Source: Paraburkholderia sp. C35 | Lineage (GTDB): Bacteria > Pseudomonadota > Gammaproteobacteria > Burkholderiales > Burkholderiaceae | Direction of reading: 5' to 3' | DNA length: 64,000 nt | Assembly (NCBI RefSeq): GCF_003121405.1 | Contig: NZ_QBUY01000009.1 | Coordinates: forward strand, 62,001-126,000 | Part shown: positions 54,153 to 63,043 of the stretch, piece after piece | Layout of the letters: the number at the start of each line of letters is the position of its first letter | How positions within the stretch are numbered: position 1 is the stretch's first letter | The notes under the pieces: generated by a model | The model's database searches: none | What the model saw: the letters and a program-made list of their open reading frames with translations, nothing else | What the model was told of the DNA's origin: nothing | Position numbers and translations under genes: made by a program

Positions 54153-55037
54153 ATGACTGCCAACGCACAAACGCGTCAACTTACGCTCCATGGCGTCGAC
54201 CATACGGCACGACCCACCTGGAAGCTTCGTGACACTGTTGAGTTTTATCGAGACAAATTAGGACTGCCACTGATACACGTGATTTCGGCACGTGGTTGGG
54301 GGCCGTCGACTCATCCCGATTTTCTCCATTTCTTCTTCGACAGTGGCAATGGAAGCACCATCGCCTTTTTCTATTACCTTGGCTCCGACCAGCCGGGCGA
54401 GCTCAACGATCGCTCGTTGCGGGCGCCGGTACCCGAGGATCACGTGTTCGACGCCACGCACACTGCATGGATTGTTGAGGGTGAAGAGGAGCTTCACGCC
54501 TGGAAGGCGAAGCTGGAGGCGCAGGGGCTTAACGTATCAGTAGAAACGCGCCACGAAGTCATCGCATCCATTTACGTCCGCGATCCGAATGGCTATTTCA
54601 TCGAATTCACCCGCAAGCTTCGCACGCTTGGTGAGCTTGACGCTGCCGATGCCGCGTTGACATTGCAGGCCGCGATGGAAGCGGAGGACCTTGCCGCTGC
54701 TGAAGGCCGCAGAGTCCTCAACATCGACGAATTCTGGGCGCGAAAGGCAACGCTGCTCAACGAGCGTGAGCATATCAATGGAAACGGTGTACGGATTTAC
54801 GTCCCTCATCTTGACGAGTTTTCCTCGATTGTTGAAGACGCTGAGAAGCGGGACGAGTGCCGTGTGGTCCGTCGGGGTGCCTACGATTGCATCGAAACTG
54901 ACAAGCCGATCGAATTCCGCCGAAAGGAGTTGGCTCTGAAGCCTGCGGTCTGGTACGGCCTGTTCACGGGTGGGGTCCAAGGTCAAATTAGTACGTTCGA
55001 CCGAGACCGGGTCGTCATCGCACCGGCGACCAAGTAA
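54153..55037 (+). CDS. VOC-superfamily protein, candidate ring-cleavage dioxygenase
   Basis: A 294-residue protein. Residues 8-152 form paired beta-alpha-beta-beta-beta units of the VOC fold (HGVDHTARPTWKLRDTVEFY; ATHTAWIVEGEEELHAW). Three possible metal ligands stand in the expected places: H17, H103 and E151 (GYFIEFT). This is the 2-His-1-Glu pattern of type I extradiol dioxygenases. Residues 170-294 form an extra domain I do not recognise (VWYGLFTGGVQGQIS). Only one VOC pair is present, unlike the two in BphC/XylE. In this operon, without a cupin gentisate dioxygenase, it is the only candidate ring-opening enzyme. Confidence 0.7.
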   Translation: MTANAQTRQLTLHGVDHTARPTWKLRDTVEFYRDKLGLPLIHVISARGWGPSTHPDFLHFFFDSGNGSTIAFFYYLGSDQPGELNDRSLRAPVPEDHVFDATHTAWIVEGEEELHAWKAKLEAQGLNVSVETRHEVIASIYVRDPNGYFIEFTRKLRTLGELDAADAALTLQAAMEAEDLAAAEGRRVLNIDEFWARKATLLNEREHINGNGVRIYVPHLDEFSSIVEDAEKRDECRVVRRGAYDCIETDKPIEFRRKELALKPAVWYGLFTGGVQGQISTFDRDRVVIAPATK

Positions 55038-55066
55038 TTCGCGTCGATTGAAAAAGTGAGGAGACA

Positions 55067-56737
55067 ATGGCTGGCACTTTAAGCCCTATTCAGGGCGTCA
55101 CTTATCCAACCGCCGCGCGTGCGGCCAGGTCGTTTGCAAACGGAGCATGGGTGGACTCGACAGTAGGGGATGCGCTGCGTGCAACCGCGCAGGCTTTTCC
55201 AGACCGTCCTGCCTTTATCAGTGATGAGCGAACAATAACCTTTCGGGAACTCGATGAAAAGACGGAGCGGCTCGCCGCTGCGCTTCTTGACCTCGGGTTG
55301 AAAACTGGTGACCGCGCGATCTTGCAGATCGGAACGAATATCGAATCGGTCATCATTCTCGCGGCTTGCTTCAAGGCAGGGATTGTTCCTGTATGTTCAC
55401 TTCCTCAACATCGGGAGGTGGAAATCGGACAACTCGCTGAGCAGTCGAATGCGCGAGGTTATTTCGTTCAAGCTGATTTCAGCAGTTTCGATCTGGTTGG
55501 ATTTGCGGCGAAGATGGTCGACCGTACCCCGAGTCTGAAATTCCTGATTGTTGCGCGAGGAACTGTGCCTGGAACGGGCGATATTGAAACGCTCGTGGCA
55601 ACCATGCCGCTCGAAGCGGCAAGAAAGCGCCTCGCCGTCATCAATCTGGGTAGCCAGGACGTTCTCAGCTTCCAGCTTTCCGGAGGCACGACGGGCGTTC
55701 CGAAGATTATCCCGCGTTTTCACGCCGAATATATCGGGCACTCAAGCGCGTGGATGAATCGCTATCGCATCACGAGCCAAAGCAGGCTTATCTACCCGCT
55801 GCCGATTGTTCATAACGCGGGGCAACTTTATGCATTGCTGCCTCCGTTGGTGCACGGCGTGACGACCGTCCTGATGCCAAAAGCGGACGTTGTGCGCCTG
55901 CTTGAGCTGATCGAGGTACATCGTGTCACGCACGCGTTGTCCATCGGGCCAATCGCACCGCAACTGCTTGCTTACCAGAATGTTGGCAAGCACGATTTGT
56001 CGTCGTTGCAGCTCTTCGCAACGATGAGCCGTGCGGACGCTCTCGAAGCCCACCTGGGTGTGCCGTGCTCCACCCTGTACGGCATCACGGAAGGTCTGCT
56101 GCTGGGTTCGCCGGCGGATGCTCCCGCGTTCGCCCGCCATCACACTCAAGGCGCTTCGGGTTGTCCGGACGATGAAATCCGCCTCCTGGACCCCGAAAGC
56201 GAGGCAGAGGTCGATGCAGGGCAGATGGGTGAACTTTGCTTTCGCGGCCCGTCCACTCTTGGAGGCTTTTTCGACAACCCGCAAGCCAATGCAAAGGCTT
56301 TCACGTCCGACGGCTTTTATCGTACGGGCGACATGGTCACCCGTCACGTCATCGACGGGATGACCTATGTGACGTTCGAGGGCCGTCTGCGCGATAACGT
56401 CAACCGGGGCGGAGAAAAGATTGGATGTGAAGAGGTCGAAGCCTTCGTGTGCCAGCACCCCTCTGTAGCGGACGCAAAGCTTGTCGCGATGCCCGACGAA
56501 ATGTATGGCGAGAAAGGTTGCATTTTCATCGTGACTCGACCGGGGACTGAGCTGCCAGATGTTGCGACGCTAGGGGCGTTCCTGGTCGGAAAGGGGCTAG
56601 CCAAGTACAAGTGTCCCGAGCGCGTCGAAACAATTGACGAATTTCCCGTGACCCGGGTGGGGAAACTCGACAAGCCAGCGTTGAAAAAAATGATCACCGA
56701 CATGTTGACGGTCGAGAAAGCCGAGGTCCGGACATGA
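55067..56737 (+). CDS. EntE/DhbE-like aryl-acid AMP/CoA ligase
   Basis: A 556-residue ANL enzyme closest in motif style to EntE/DhbE: FQLSGGTTGVPKIIPRFH (P-loop, about 202), LPIVHN (H249-N250), YGITEG, GFYRTGDM, GRLRDNVNRGGEKIG and a terminal TRVGKLDKPALKK with the catalytic Lys. In DhbE the corresponding His-Asn pair contacts the 2-hydroxyl of the substrate, so a 2-hydroxyaryl acid such as salicylate is the best guess. No carrier protein is encoded, and a thioesterase and an aryl-CoA-type monooxygenase follow, which favours CoA rather than siderophore chemistry. Confidence 0.85.
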   Translation: MAGTLSPIQGVTYPTAARAARSFANGAWVDSTVGDALRATAQAFPDRPAFISDERTITFRELDEKTERLAAALLDLGLKTGDRAILQIGTNIESVIILAACFKAGIVPVCSLPQHREVEIGQLAEQSNARGYFVQADFSSFDLVGFAAKMVDRTPSLKFLIVARGTVPGTGDIETLVATMPLEAARKRLAVINLGSQDVLSFQLSGGTTGVPKIIPRFHAEYIGHSSAWMNRYRITSQSRLIYPLPIVHNAGQLYALLPPLVHGVTTVLMPKADVVRLLELIEVHRVTHALSIGPIAPQLLAYQNVGKHDLSSLQLFATMSRADALEAHLGVPCSTLYGITEGLLLGSPADAPAFARHHTQGASGCPDDEIRLLDPESEAEVDAGQMGELCFRGPSTLGGFFDNPQANAKAFTSDGFYRTGDMVTRHVIDGMTYVTFEGRLRDNVNRGGEKIGCEEVEAFVCQHPSVADAKLVAMPDEMYGEKGCIFIVTRPGTELPDVATLGAFLVGKGLAKYKCPERVETIDEFPVTRVGKLDKPALKKMITDMLTVEKAEVRT

Positions 56738-57207
56738 GCACTGCGCTGATCGCGACTGAACAGATGCTGAGCCAAGAGCCGGTCGTTATCCGCCGTCGGG
56801 TCAAGTGGGGCGAATGTGACCCTGCAGGGGTGGTGTATACCGCGGCCTTCTCGGACTATGTGATCTCGGCCGCCGAACTCTTTTACGGTGCGCTCTTCGA
56901 ATCGACGCCACAGCGCGTCAAACGTGAGCACGGCTTCGGTACTCCGACGCGCGGCCTGACGTTCGACTTCAGTCGTTCGCTGTGGCCAGACGACGACTTC
57001 GACATGACCGTTATCGTCAAGGATATCCGAACAAGGTCTTACGTGTTGGATGTCACAGGCCGCACTCTTGAGGGCGACATTGTCTTCGTCGCGTGCCTGA
57101 CCCCAGTGTGCGTCGCGCGGTCGGAGAGAAAATCAATCGAGATACCTCCGTCGTTCCGTTCGGCGCTGGAGCACTACCGGCAGGCCTGCGCCGCCTCCGT
57201 CTTGTAA
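56734..57207 (+). CDS. Hotdog-fold aryl-CoA thioesterase (4HBT type)
   Basis: A 157-residue protein overlapping the ligase stop by 4 bases (ATGA). RRRVKWGECDPAGVVYTAAF contains the active-site Asp (D29) in the W-G-E-C-D-P-A-G form of 4-hydroxybenzoyl-CoA thioesterases, followed by the long helix and RGLTFDFSRSLWPDDDF. It would release the free acid after the ring hydroxylation of the CoA ester. Translational coupling with the ligase supports a CoA cycle of activation, hydroxylation and release. Confidence 0.88.
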   Translation: MSTALIATEQMLSQEPVVIRRRVKWGECDPAGVVYTAAFSDYVISAAELFYGALFESTPQRVKREHGFGTPTRGLTFDFSRSLWPDDDFDMTVIVKDIRTRSYVLDVTGRTLEGDIVFVACLTPVCVARSERKSIEIPPSFRSALEHYRQACAASVL

Positions 57208-57219
57208 GGAAAATGCAGC

Positions 57220-58383
57220 ATGAAAATCGTCGTCATCGGTGCCGGCCCGGCTGGCCTCTATTTCTCGCTTCTTGCAAAGAAGAGCAATCCCGAACACGAA
57301 ATCCAGGTGTTCGAGCAAAACGTGAAGGGCGCCACATATGGCTGGGGGGTCGTCTTTTCGGATATCGGATTGACCTTTCTCAAAGAGGCGGATCCTGAGT
57401 TTTTCCAGGAATTCACGGCGAATCATGAGCGCTGCGACTATATGGAAGTCGTGCATCAGGACACTCATGTGCAGATACACGGCAACCATTTCTCTCGCAC
57501 GGCGCGCGTTGACATGCTGAAGACGCTGCAGGACGCGTGCGAGCGGGAAGGCGTACGTGTCGAATACGGCAAGCGAATCGAGGACATCGAAAGCCTCGCT
57601 TCGCAGGTCGATCTGGTCGTCGCAGCCGATGGCGGGAACAGCGCCGTGCGATCACAGTTCGCCGACCACTTCCGACCGACTTTCGAGAAACGTCGCAACA
57701 AGTTCGCCTGGTACGGCACGCACCAGCGGTTTCACCCTGTCTCGCTCATTTTCCGACCGAACGAACATGGCACTTTTATCGCTCACGCGTACCAGTACAG
57801 CCCACAGCTGAGCACGTTCCTCGTGGAAGTTGACCCGGACACGTGGAAGCGCGCTGGTCTCGACACGGCAAGTGAAGAAGAAAGTCGTCGTTACTGTGCG
57901 GAGGTTTTCCGTCCGGATCTGGGGTCGAACGAGTTGCTGACCAACCGATCCCTCTGGTTCGAGGCGACCATCGTTAAGAACGAGCATTGGACGCATCGCA
58001 ATATCGTTCTGCTTGGTGATGCCCTGCGTACGGTGCACTTCTCGCTTGGCTCAGGTACGCGCATGGCGATGCAGGATGCCATCGCGCTCCATAAAGCGGT
58101 TAGCGCGCATCCAGAAAACATTCCTGCAGCTTTCGCCACGTTCGAGGAACTGCGCCGTCCTGCGTCGAAAAGCTTTCAGGGTGCTGCCAGCAAGAGTCTG
58201 GATTGGTACGAAAACGTTGACACGAAGCTTCACCTCGACCCCGTGTCGTTTGCATACGACTACATGCGCCGCACTGGTCAGGTTTCGCACGACGACCTGA
58301 AGGCGCGAGATCCGCTCTTTGCCGCCGCCTATGAAGCGACACAATCGGAGCTTACTGAGCTGGCCCAGACAACGGCCGCGTAG
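57220..58383 (+). CDS. FAD-dependent aryl-CoA monooxygenase (salicylyl-CoA 5-hydroxylase / anthraniloyl-CoA monooxygenase type)
   Basis: A 387-residue class A flavoprotein: VVIGAGPAGLYFSLLAKK (FAD), a long TYGWGVVFSDIGL segment, VVAADGGNSAVRSQF (DG motif) and VLLGDALRTVHFSLGSG (GD motif). The GWGVVFSD motif is a hallmark of the N-terminal domain of salicylyl-CoA 5-hydroxylase and anthraniloyl-CoA monooxygenase. Those enzymes often carry a C-terminal old-yellow-enzyme domain, which is absent here. It would hydroxylate the aryl-CoA made by the upstream ligase, e.g. salicylyl-CoA to gentisyl-CoA. Confidence 0.88.
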   Translation: MKIVVIGAGPAGLYFSLLAKKSNPEHEIQVFEQNVKGATYGWGVVFSDIGLTFLKEADPEFFQEFTANHERCDYMEVVHQDTHVQIHGNHFSRTARVDMLKTLQDACEREGVRVEYGKRIEDIESLASQVDLVVAADGGNSAVRSQFADHFRPTFEKRRNKFAWYGTHQRFHPVSLIFRPNEHGTFIAHAYQYSPQLSTFLVEVDPDTWKRAGLDTASEEESRRYCAEVFRPDLGSNELLTNRSLWFEATIVKNEHWTHRNIVLLGDALRTVHFSLGSGTRMAMQDAIALHKAVSAHPENIPAAFATFEELRRPASKSFQGAASKSLDWYENVDTKLHLDPVSFAYDYMRRTGQVSHDDLKARDPLFAAAYEATQSELTELAQTTAA

Positions 58384-58428
58384 GGATTTCCGGTCCTTTC
58401 TACGCGCAACTGATAACGAGAGATCAAG

Positions 58429-59184
58429 ATGAGCAAGAGTTTTCGCATTGGACAGATTGTTCCGAGTTCTAACACCACAATGGAGACCGAGATTCCCGCG
58501 ATGTTTCGCGCGCGGGAAGCTATCCGTCCCGAACGGTTTACCTTCCATTCGAGCAGAATGCGCATGCACAAGGTGACCAAGGAAGAACTGGAGGCGATGA
58601 ACCGGGAAGGTTTGCGCTGCGCAGCTGAACTGGCCGATGCACGTGTTGACGTGATGAGCACCGCCTGCCTGGTTGCAATTATGGCCATGGGTCCGGGTTA
58701 CCACCGAGAGACTGAGACGCAACTGGCTGAAATTGCGCGGGCTAATCAATGTTTCGCGCCAGTGATGACTTCGGCGGGGGCCTTGATTGATGGATTGAAG
58801 ATGCTCAAGGCTCGCCGCATCTCGCTCATGGCTCCATATATGCGTCCGTTGACTGACCTCGTGGTTAAGTACATCGAGAGCGAAGGCATTGAGGTCATTG
58901 ACTCTATCAGCTTCGAGATTCCCGACAACCTGGAAGTTGGAAAGCGCGACCCGCTTCAACTCATCAATGACGTTCGCACATTGAACACCGACGGTGCTGA
59001 CGTGGTCGTTGCATCGGCATGTGTGCAGATGCCTTCACTTCCCGCCATTGAGCGTATCCAGGACATGCTGGGCATCAGAACGGTATCTTCGGCGGTATGC
59101 ACAGTCCGGCGCATGCTGGACCATCTGGAACTGGAGCCTGTTGTTCCAGGTGCTGGTGCGCTTCTCGCGGGCACGGCTGCGTAA
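58429..59184 (+). CDS. Maleate cis-trans isomerase (Asp/Glu racemase superfamily)
   Basis: A 251-residue protein: RIGQIVPSSNTTMETEIP near the N-terminus, MSTACLVAIMAMG with C80, and VVASACVQMPSLP with C198. The two cysteines match the catalytic pair of maleate isomerases such as NicE (C76, C194). It converts maleate to fumarate for entry to the TCA cycle. Its presence at the end of the operon indicates that ring degradation yields maleate (or a close maleyl compound), as from gentisate or 2,5-dihydroxypyridine. An ectoine-type or arylmalonate relative is less likely given the motif fit. Confidence 0.88.
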   Translation: MSKSFRIGQIVPSSNTTMETEIPAMFRAREAIRPERFTFHSSRMRMHKVTKEELEAMNREGLRCAAELADARVDVMSTACLVAIMAMGPGYHRETETQLAEIARANQCFAPVMTSAGALIDGLKMLKARRISLMAPYMRPLTDLVVKYIESEGIEVIDSISFEIPDNLEVGKRDPLQLINDVRTLNTDGADVVVASACVQMPSLPAIERIQDMLGIRTVSSAVCTVRRMLDHLELEPVVPGAGALLAGTAA

Positions 59185-59453
59185 GAACGACTAACATGAT
59201 GCTGCCGCTAACGGTGCGCGGCGACCAGACCGCAGAATCCGTCGGGCGCGAATGGGCTTGAATATTGTCATTCATGTCCAAGACTGCGCCGCGGGATGTG
59301 GGACTTTACGCATTGCTTTCGTGAACTGCGAGTCTAGCCTCACAAGCACCGCTTACAGATGCGGCCAGTCTTGGTGTGGGCAAGCATCGGAGCGTCAGGC
59401 GTTTCGGCGTAACGAGTTGAGTCCACTGGCTGGCATGTCTTGAGGAACTGAAA

Positions 59454-60635
59454 ATGACGGATGTAGTGATCGTATCGGCCGCCCGTACGGCTGTTGGCAA
59501 ATTCGGTGGGTCGCTTGCGAAGATTGCGGCGCCAGAACTGGGCGCGACGGTGATTCGCGCCGTGCTGGAGCGAGCGGGTCTCAAACCCGAGGTGGTCAGC
59601 GATGTCATTCTCGGTCAGGTATTGACGGCAGGTTCAGGACAGAATCCGGCACGCCAGTCGCTGATCAAGGCCGGCCTGCCCGTGAGCGTTCCGGGAATGA
59701 CCATCAACAAGGTCTGCGGCTCCGGCCTGCAAGCCGTAATGTTGGCAGCCAATGCGATCATCGCTGGTGATTCAGACATCGTCGTTGCTGGCGGCCAGGA
59801 AAACATGAGTGCCGCGCCGCACGTGCTTCCGGGTTCGCGCGATGGCTTTCGCATGGGCGACGCGAAGCTAGTGGACACGATGATTGTCGATGGTTTGTGG
59901 GATGCGTTTAACCAGTACCACATGGGCGTGACTGCGGAGAATGTCGCGTTGGAATACGGCATCTCACGCGAAGACCAGGACAAGTTTGCGGCACTGTCAC
60001 AAAATAAGGCAGAAGCTGCACAAAAGGCGGGGCGCTTCGATGACGAAATCGTACCCATCCAGATTCCACAGAAAAAGGGCGATCCAGTTTCATTCGTGAC
60101 GGATGAGCAGGTACGTCACGGTGTGACGGCGGAGTCACTTTCAAGTTTGAAACCGGCATTCATGAAGGAAGGCACGGTTACGGCAGCGAACGCATCGGGT
60201 ATCAATGACGGCGCGGCAGCCGTCGTCGTGATGTCAGCTCAAAAGGCCGAAGCACTTGGCCTGACGCCGCTTGCGCGCATCAAGGCCTACGCAACTGCAG
60301 GCGTAGACCCGAAACTGATGGGTATGGGTCCTGTGCCGGCGTCGCGCCGTTGTCTGGAGCGCGCAGGATGGAGCATAGACGATCTCGACCTGATGGAAAT
60401 TAACGAAGCATTTGCCGCGCAGGCGCTCGCCGTGCACAGGCAAATGGGCTGGGACCAATCGAAAATCAACGTGAATGGCGGCGCAGTTGCGATCGGTCAC
60501 CCTATTGGCGCTTCGGGCTGCCGGATTCTCGTCACGTTGCTACACGAAATGCAGAAGCGCGACGCGAAGAAAGGTCTCGCATCGCTGTGTATCGGCGGTG
60601 GAATGGGGGTGGCACTTGCGATCGAGCGGGCCTGA
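59454..60635 (+). CDS. Acetyl-CoA C-acetyltransferase (thiolase)
   Basis: A 393-residue thiolase: N-terminal [19 protein letters not shown], catalytic Cys in [14 protein letters not shown] (about residue 90), [17 protein letters not shown] with the catalytic His, and [14 protein letters not shown] with the second Cys. Typical of biosynthetic AtoB/PhaA enzymes. The 269-bp gap to the maleate isomerase gene and its own ribosome-binding region suggest a separate transcript. It may serve beta-oxidation or polyhydroxyalkanoate synthesis and need not belong to the pathway. Confidence 0.92.
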   Translation: MTDVVIVSAARTAVGKFGGSLAKIAAPELGATVIRAVLERAGLKPEVVSDVILGQVLTAGSGQNPARQSLIKAGLPVSVPGMTINKVCGSGLQAVMLAANAIIAGDSDIVVAGGQENMSAAPHVLPGSRDGFRMGDAKLVDTMIVDGLWDAFNQYHMGVTAENVALEYGISREDQDKFAALSQNKAEAAQKAGRFDDEIVPIQIPQKKGDPVSFVTDEQVRHGVTAESLSSLKPAFMKEGTVTAANASGINDGAAAVVVMSAQKAEALGLTPLARIKAYATAGVDPKLMGMGPVPASRRCLERAGWSIDDLDLMEINEAFAAQALAVHRQMGWDQSKINVNGGAVAIGHPIGASGCRILVTLLHEMQKRDAKKGLASLCIGGGMGVALAIERA

Positions 60636-60732
60636 TTGCGGGCGCTACCAAACATAAGTCTGATGCATCGACGGGCCGGGCGGTCGCATTTCTGAAAATG
60701 AGGAAGCGACGGCGTTGGCTCGTGAGGTAGGC

Positions 60733-61140
60733 ATGGTGGGTTGTATTTTGGAAGCAAGCGTGTGGGGAAGAGTCGTGGCCGATCTGGTCGGACCACATTC
60801 AGGGCGCCGCCGAGACAGTCGGCCTCGACCTTCCTCGTCTGGGGCGGCGAGCGCCAGCCCCGGCACTGGAACCATATCGTTCATCGAATGGGAAGATCAA
60901 ACTTCCGCGTTGCTTTCATGGAAAGCGTCGACGAGCGGAGTTTACGGTGAGCAGGTATGGAAACTCTGTTCCGCGCGACGGATGGGGTGCTGCGTTGTGT
61001 CCGGCAAGCCAATCCGTCGAGGCGACGCCATATTCAGGCCGTGGTATCGACGTGGATTGGATTCGCCGGCCAATGCGAATTGCGCCATCCTTGCGGATGT
61101 GTTTCGCGAACTTTGTGTCGGTGTAGCAATTGAGCACTGA
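60733..61140 (+). CDS. DUF3331 domain protein
   Basis: A 135-residue protein from ATG 60733 (GAGGTAGGC upstream); a longer TTG start exists. The segment EDQTSALLSWKASTSGVYGEQVWKL, cut by a short gap from RMGCCVVSGKPIRRGDAIFRP, gives the DUF3331 pattern with its paired Cys region. The domain is frequent in Burkholderia and of unknown function, often beside aromatic or catabolic genes. Its N-terminal half is low-complexity and arginine/serine rich. The frame is credible but the start uncertain. Confidence 0.6.
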   Translation: MVGCILEASVWGRVVADLVGPHSGRRRDSRPRPSSSGAASASPGTGTISFIEWEDQTSALLSWKASTSGVYGEQVWKLCSARRMGCCVVSGKPIRRGDAIFRPWYRRGLDSPANANCAILADVFRELCVGVAIEH

Positions 61141-61320
61141 CAGTCAGACGAACTCACAGCAGGCATCCAGGGACAAACCGTTCGTTGCGCTAAATCGAGT
61201 CCGTTATCCTTGAGATGGCCTGTTCATCGGGTATCAGCGGTATCTGCTCGTCGCGGCCAGCAAAGGCGACGCAGGCACAGCTAACGGCACAACCGTCGCG
61301 TTAGCGACGGGCCCAAATTC

Positions 61321-62223
61321 TCAGTCGGCTTCGTTCCCGCTCTTTCGAATGATTGGGATGTCGGCATCTCTATTCTCCTTGCCAATATTGCTCATGATAT
61401 TCGGGACGAGCATTTCGGCGAATCCTGCAACCATGGCAATCATATAGAAACCTGCATTCTCGGGTGCTTTTGACACGAAGGAGAATGCAACATCGGATTT
61501 GATTGCGAAGTACGCAAATATTGATGCGGTAACAGCAATCAGTATTCGTGAAAACCCGATTAGACAGTTAACTTTCGCGCTGGCGTCGACATCGATTTCA
61601 AGCGAAGAAAAGCTCAAGGCGATAGACATAATTCCGCCAAGTGCGCCGCATAGCGCCATGTTCAGCAGTAGTGGCGCCTGTTGCAGGCCCATGGCCCACG
61701 ACAGCACACAAATCAGACACACCACGGCCATTGCGCTCGCTGCGTACTGCAGACGCCCCTTGATGGTCTTTAATTTCACGACTCGTTCGACGGCATGCGC
61801 GAGAATCGCTTTGGCAGATTCCGCATCGCCTCCGATGTTTACAGTAATCGCGCGCCCTATCAATCGATTGATGGACTCAATACTCCGAATATTGTCGGGT
61901 AGCAACGAATATATTTTCGCCAGATCCACTCCGAGTTTTTGATGCAGTGCCGTCAGCTCCTGATTTTTCTCATGATTGTCATTGATATCGATTCGGATGA
62001 CTGTTTTCGTTCGATATACGACGAATTCCGGGAATTTTGAGTATATTTTCTCAACTTTGACGTTATCGTTATCGTTCTCGTTGATTTTAAAATCATACGG
62101 AACCTTGTGTTTTCGATTTTCTGCCAAATCGATTTCCGGAATTTCATTTTTAGTCACAAAATCCTCGCGTTTTATTTTCTGACCGTCGATTATGTTAGTG
62201 TATTGGCCAATCCCTAGCTGCAT
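61321..62223 (-). CDS. Membrane protein of unknown function, low-GC gene
   Basis: A 300-residue protein. The N-terminal half (1-155) is hydrophilic and Asn/Asp/Lys/Ile-rich, including a short ND repeat encoded by repeated GATAAC. The C-terminal half has four membrane helices at about 158-177, 183-203, 218-236 and 247-267. Codons are AT-rich (ATT, AAT, AAA, GAT), unlike the surroundings, which points to recent transfer. It is divergent from the GhoS-like gene at 62416. No known family was recognised. Confidence 0.7.
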   Translation of the reverse strand: MQLGIGQYTNIIDGQKIKREDFVTKNEIPEIDLAENRKHKVPYDFKINENDNDNVKVEKIYSKFPEFVVYRTKTVIRIDINDNHEKNQELTALHQKLGVDLAKIYSLLPDNIRSIESINRLIGRAITVNIGGDAESAKAILAHAVERVVKLKTIKGRLQYAASAMAVVCLICVLSWAMGLQQAPLLLNMALCGALGGIMSIALSFSSLEIDVDASAKVNCLIGFSRILIAVTASIFAYFAIKSDVAFSFVSKAPENAGFYMIAMVAGFAEMLVPNIMSNIGKENRDADIPIIRKSGNEAD

Positions 62224-62415
62224 GAATTTTAGAGTGTCTGCGATAAATGCTCAATATGTCGAAGTGCAAAAACACCATCGAAGGATCCAGCTGGAGATGA
62301 TAACTCGATATGATTGAACCAATCGCCGGCGAGTTACAATGTGATAGTGGGAGATTCACGCTCGTAGAACGATGTGTGCCAAAAAATCAGGTCACAAATA
62401 TGGGGAGTAGCAGGC

Positions 62416-62691
62416 ATGGCCAGTTTCATCACGCGCGTCGAACTTCAGAACGCATCAGCCGAGGACTATGAGAGGCTTCACTCCGAGATGGAGTCGCGCG
62501 GATTCAAAAGAACGATATCCGGAAAAAACGGAACAAGTTACAAGCTGCCGACGGCGACGTATAGCCTTTCGTTCATAGGAACCGCGAGTCAGGTGAGCGA
62601 TCAGGCGCGAAATGCCGCGAATGCGACTGGCAGAAAAAACTGGATCATTACCACTGAAGGTCCGTCGAGCTGGTATCTGCCAGAGGTATGA
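62416..62691 (+). CDS. GhoS/DUF2622-like small protein (candidate antitoxin-type)
   Basis: A 91-residue protein from ATG 62416. The longer frame from 62374 has no better site. It begins MASFITRVELQNASAEDYERLHSE and ends ITTEGPSSWYLPEV, a pattern I associate with the GhoS/DUF2622 family; in E. coli GhoS is a type V antitoxin RNase of the ghoT mRNA. No small GhoT-like toxin is present nearby. The neighbouring 61321 protein has four membrane helices but is much larger. Assignment is from memory of the family. Confidence 0.6.
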   Translation: MASFITRVELQNASAEDYERLHSEMESRGFKRTISGKNGTSYKLPTATYSLSFIGTASQVSDQARNAANATGRKNWIITTEGPSSWYLPEV

Positions 62692-63043
62692 AGACATCAA
62701 GCATCAAGGTTGGCGCGTGAGGCTATGCCTTTGCTTAAGGTCTGATGGTCCGTCAGGATCGGCGCTGCTGTCGCGATCGACAGGGGGCCTCGGTTCATCC
62801 GGACTCGGCCCATACAGTTTTCATCTTTGCGTTTGGTGACACCTGATTCCCCGCTATATCGAGACATGGCGGCTTGCCAGTTCGTATGTAGGCTCCGCAT
62901 GCCATACATCGCCTGATTTTTTGTGCGGGACCACTTCGTTTGCAAGGGACAGGCGCGAACCCATTCATTAGCAGCTACGATTTGCAGCAGTCGCGCGCCG
63001 TTGGGCCTCCACAACCAGAAAAAGCATAGATGGGGACTAAAGG
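62692..63043. other. Intergenic, no gene seen
   Basis: About 350 bases between the GhoS-like gene and the edge membrane protein. Minus-strand frames are shadows without recognisable domains. No terminator or tRNA was recognised. Confidence 0.5.

Noticed and set aside
58051..58959. 302-codon minus-strand frame across the monooxygenase and maleate isomerase genes
   Set aside because: Spans two well-supported genes on the other strand; no domain, His/Arg-rich shadow sequence.
61321..62691. Canonical ghoST type V toxin-antitoxin system
   Set aside because: The small protein looks GhoS-like, but no about 57-residue GhoT-type toxin lies nearby and the membrane neighbour has 300 residues on the opposite strand.
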